Under the pieces are notes generated by a model. It made no database searches, was not told the origin of the DNA, and saw only the letters and a program-made list of their open reading frames with translations. A DNA stretch of 7,368 bases from JBICIG01 sp043101605 (GTDB taxonomy: Bacteria > Planctomycetota > Phycisphaerae > Phycisphaerales > UBA1924), in the NCBI GenBank assembly GCA_043101605.1, contig JBICIG010000114.1, forward strand, positions 1 to 7,368, given 5' to 3'. Shown piece after piece: positions 6,204 to 7,368 of the stretch (positions are counted from its first letter, which is position 1; each line of letters begins with the position of its first letter). A program made the translations under genes and the position numbers.

Positions 6204-7171
6204 CACCGCCCCGGTCCCGGCACATGCGTGTAGGTGCCGCCGGAGCGGTCGGCGATCAGTCGCATCAGCGGCTCGGCCTCGTTGTTCACGAAGGTGATGC
6301 AGTGAATCGGGATCTTGTGCTCGCGGTTGAGCGCGATGATCTCGGTCGCGTGCGCATCGGGGAACCGCCCGTCGGTCATGAAGTAGATCGCGTCGGGCTT
6401 GGAACGGAGCGAGAACACGAGCAGGAACGCTGGCGAGGGGTTGGTCCCGCCGCCGGTCTCGATCCGCGCGATGTTCGCCGCGGCGTCCCGCTTGCCGCGC
6501 GCGTCGGCATCGGTCCATCCCCGCGCCCCACCCAGCGGAGCGGCATTGTCGTTGTAGAGCACGATGTAGTACTCGCTGGACTCCAGAAGATTCTGGATCG
6601 AACCCTGCAGGGCGTTCTTGGTGATCTCCATCTTGTTGAACGAGTCCATCGACGCCGACCGGTCGACGATGTACGCGAAGCGCCGCCCCGTCGCCTCGAC
6701 GCCGAAGAAGCTCGCGCCCCCGTCGCCCGAGCCGCCGATCCCCTCGCTCTGCCCTTCACCGATGTCCCCGCCGCCGATCACCGGCCCGAGGTCGCGCGGC
6801 GTGTCGAGCAGGCCGGTCAGCTCGCTCGTGCTCGTCGCCTCGAGCAGCTCCGTCGACTCCGGGTTGACCACTTCCAGCTCGGGCACCTGCAGCGCATCGG
6901 CGCTGAACTCGGCTTCCTGGAGCTGCTCGAACTCCTCGCTGGTCATCACGGCGAACTCGAAGCCCGCTTCCTCGGCCTTGGGCCCGGCCGCCGGGGCCGG
7001 GCGATCGACCCCGATCAGCGCCGAGGCAATGAGCACCGCGATGTGGATAAGGACCGAAAGCATCGCCCCGGCGACCGACGCTCGCTTGACGAACCGCATG
7101 ACCTGCCCGCGGGAAGCGTCCTCGGGTGCGGCCGGTCCGGTTGGACGGGATGTCGGGTCGGTCGGGCTCAC
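6203..7171 (-). CDS. Membrane-anchored von Willebrand A domain protein, TonB-like topology, 322 aa
   Basis: The N-terminal 30 residues are Pro-rich, ending in basic RFVKR. A single membrane helix follows at about 31-54 (SVAGAMLSVLIHIAVLIASA), placing the rest in the periplasm. Residues 66-125 are acidic, and 131-153 form a Gly-rich linker. The vWA domain runs from about 157 to 322. Its metal site (MIDAS) looks complete: DRSAS at 170-174, Thr 243 in GGGTNPSP, and Asp 267 in YFMTDGRF. Such domains bind a divalent metal and mediate protein contacts. The start is GTG at 7171, preceded by AGGGA at six bases; an in-frame ATG at 7099 (residue 25) would still keep the membrane helix. This is the first gene of the cluster. 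With ExbB and two ExbD genes downstream and no TonB gene, it may be the part moved by the stator (inference). Confidence 0.93.
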   Translation of the reverse strand: MSPTDPTSRPTGPAAPEDASRGQVMRFVKRASVAGAMLSVLIHIAVLIASALIGVDRPAPAAGPKAEEAGFEFAVMTSEEFEQLQEAEFSADALQVPELEVVNPESTELLEATSTSELTGLLDTPRDLGPVIGGGDIGEGQSEGIGGSGDGGASFFGVEATGRRFAYIVDRSASMDSFNKMEITKNALQGSIQNLLESSEYYIVLYNDNAAPLGGARGWTDADARGKRDAAANIARIETGGGTNPSPAFLLVFSLRSKPDAIYFMTDGRFPDAHATEIIALNREHKIPIHCITFVNNEAEPLMRLIADRSGGTYTHVPGPGR

Positions 7172-7368
7172 GGCTCTTCCCTGACGGGCCTGGCGTGCCC
7201 CGCCCGTCGTCGCGGTCCGTCCTGGACCGGTTCGGGCGGCTCGGCCCGCACGCGGCTATCCTCGGCGCAGTCTACCCCGGCAGACGATCCCGGTTGCTCG
7301 GGGTTCCCCCGTCACCGTCCTGTTCGGGGCCCGCCCCCCGGCGGTTCGCCCTCTCGGGCCCTTCGAGG
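7172..7368. other. Upstream region of the operon, no convincing gene
   Basis: This is the only non-overlapping stretch in the window and the only place for the operon promoter. On the minus strand, AGGGA at about 7183-7179 serves the GTG start at 7171. The only hexamer resembling a -10 box is TAGACT (minus strand, 7274-7269), with no good -35 at the right distance, so no promoter is called. A minus-strand frame is open from the window edge to TAG at 7274-7272 (31 codons, charged and Gly-rich) and could be the tail of another gene, but it has no recognisable features. The inverted pair GGGCCCG (7327-7333) and CGGGCCC (7355-7361) could form a seven-pair stem with a 21-base loop and no T tract. 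Confidence 0.4.

Noticed and set aside
6204..6518. Upstream extension of the second gene to 6518
   Set aside because: It overlaps the vWA domain in another frame, is Arg-rich, and would bury the clear signal peptide that starts at 6203.
7327..7361. GC-only inverted repeat as a terminator of an upstream gene
   Set aside because: The seven-pair stem has a 21-base loop and no T tract on either side, and GGGCCC-type repeats occur readily in such GC-rich sequence.
7195..7368. Plus-strand GTG frame open to the window edge, possible divergent gene
   Set aside because: The 58 codons are Pro/Arg/Ser-rich with no recognisable pattern, and stop-free stretches of this length are common by chance at this GC content.

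Overview
The window is GC-rich (about two thirds G+C by eye) and reads almost entirely from the minus strand. It holds one tightly packed gene cluster. The most likely source is a planctomycete, perhaps Phycisphaerae-like. The pointers are a membrane-anchored von Willebrand A (vWA) protein with a Gly-rich linker, a TolQ/ExbB gene followed by two ExbD genes, and long Ala/Glu/Arg-rich helical-repeat exported proteins. This assignment is inference; no rRNA or marker gene is present. Bases 1-18 are identical to the 3' end of the Illumina TruSeq read-2 adapter, so the left edge is a raw contig end and genomic sequence starts at base 19.

Layout, in transcription order (right to left): about 200 bases of upstream region (7172-7368) with no convincing gene; gene A (7171-6203), a single-pass membrane protein with a periplasmic vWA domain and an intact MIDAS metal site; gene B (6203-5061), an exported helical protein with a small N-terminal beta-type segment; gene C (5064-4261), a MotA/TolQ/ExbB proton-channel subunit; genes D (4264-3833) and E (3836-3417), two different ExbD/TolR subunits; gene F (3433-770), an 887-residue exported helical-repeat (TPR-like) protein; gene G (773-19), a protein with a degenerate DnaJ-like domain, cut off by the adapter inside what looks like a membrane helix. 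Every junction overlaps: 1, 4, 4, 4, 17 and 4 bases. There is no room for an internal promoter or terminator between genes, so the set is almost certainly one translationally coupled operon.

Working model (inference): C, D and E form a proton-motive-force-driven stator in the inner membrane, like ExbBD, TolQR or the gliding motor AglRQS. The vWA protein A has the topology of TonB (short cytoplasmic N-terminus, one membrane helix, periplasmic domain) and could be the element the stator moves. B and F would be periplasmic adaptors or scaffolds. G may be a cytoplasmic J-like partner anchored to the membrane. No TonB, TolA, TolB or Pal gene is visible, so this is not a standard Ton or Tol-Pal locus. 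It is the best candidate in the window for an uncharacterised envelope machine. No tRNA, rRNA, CRISPR, insertion sequence or clear terminator was seen.
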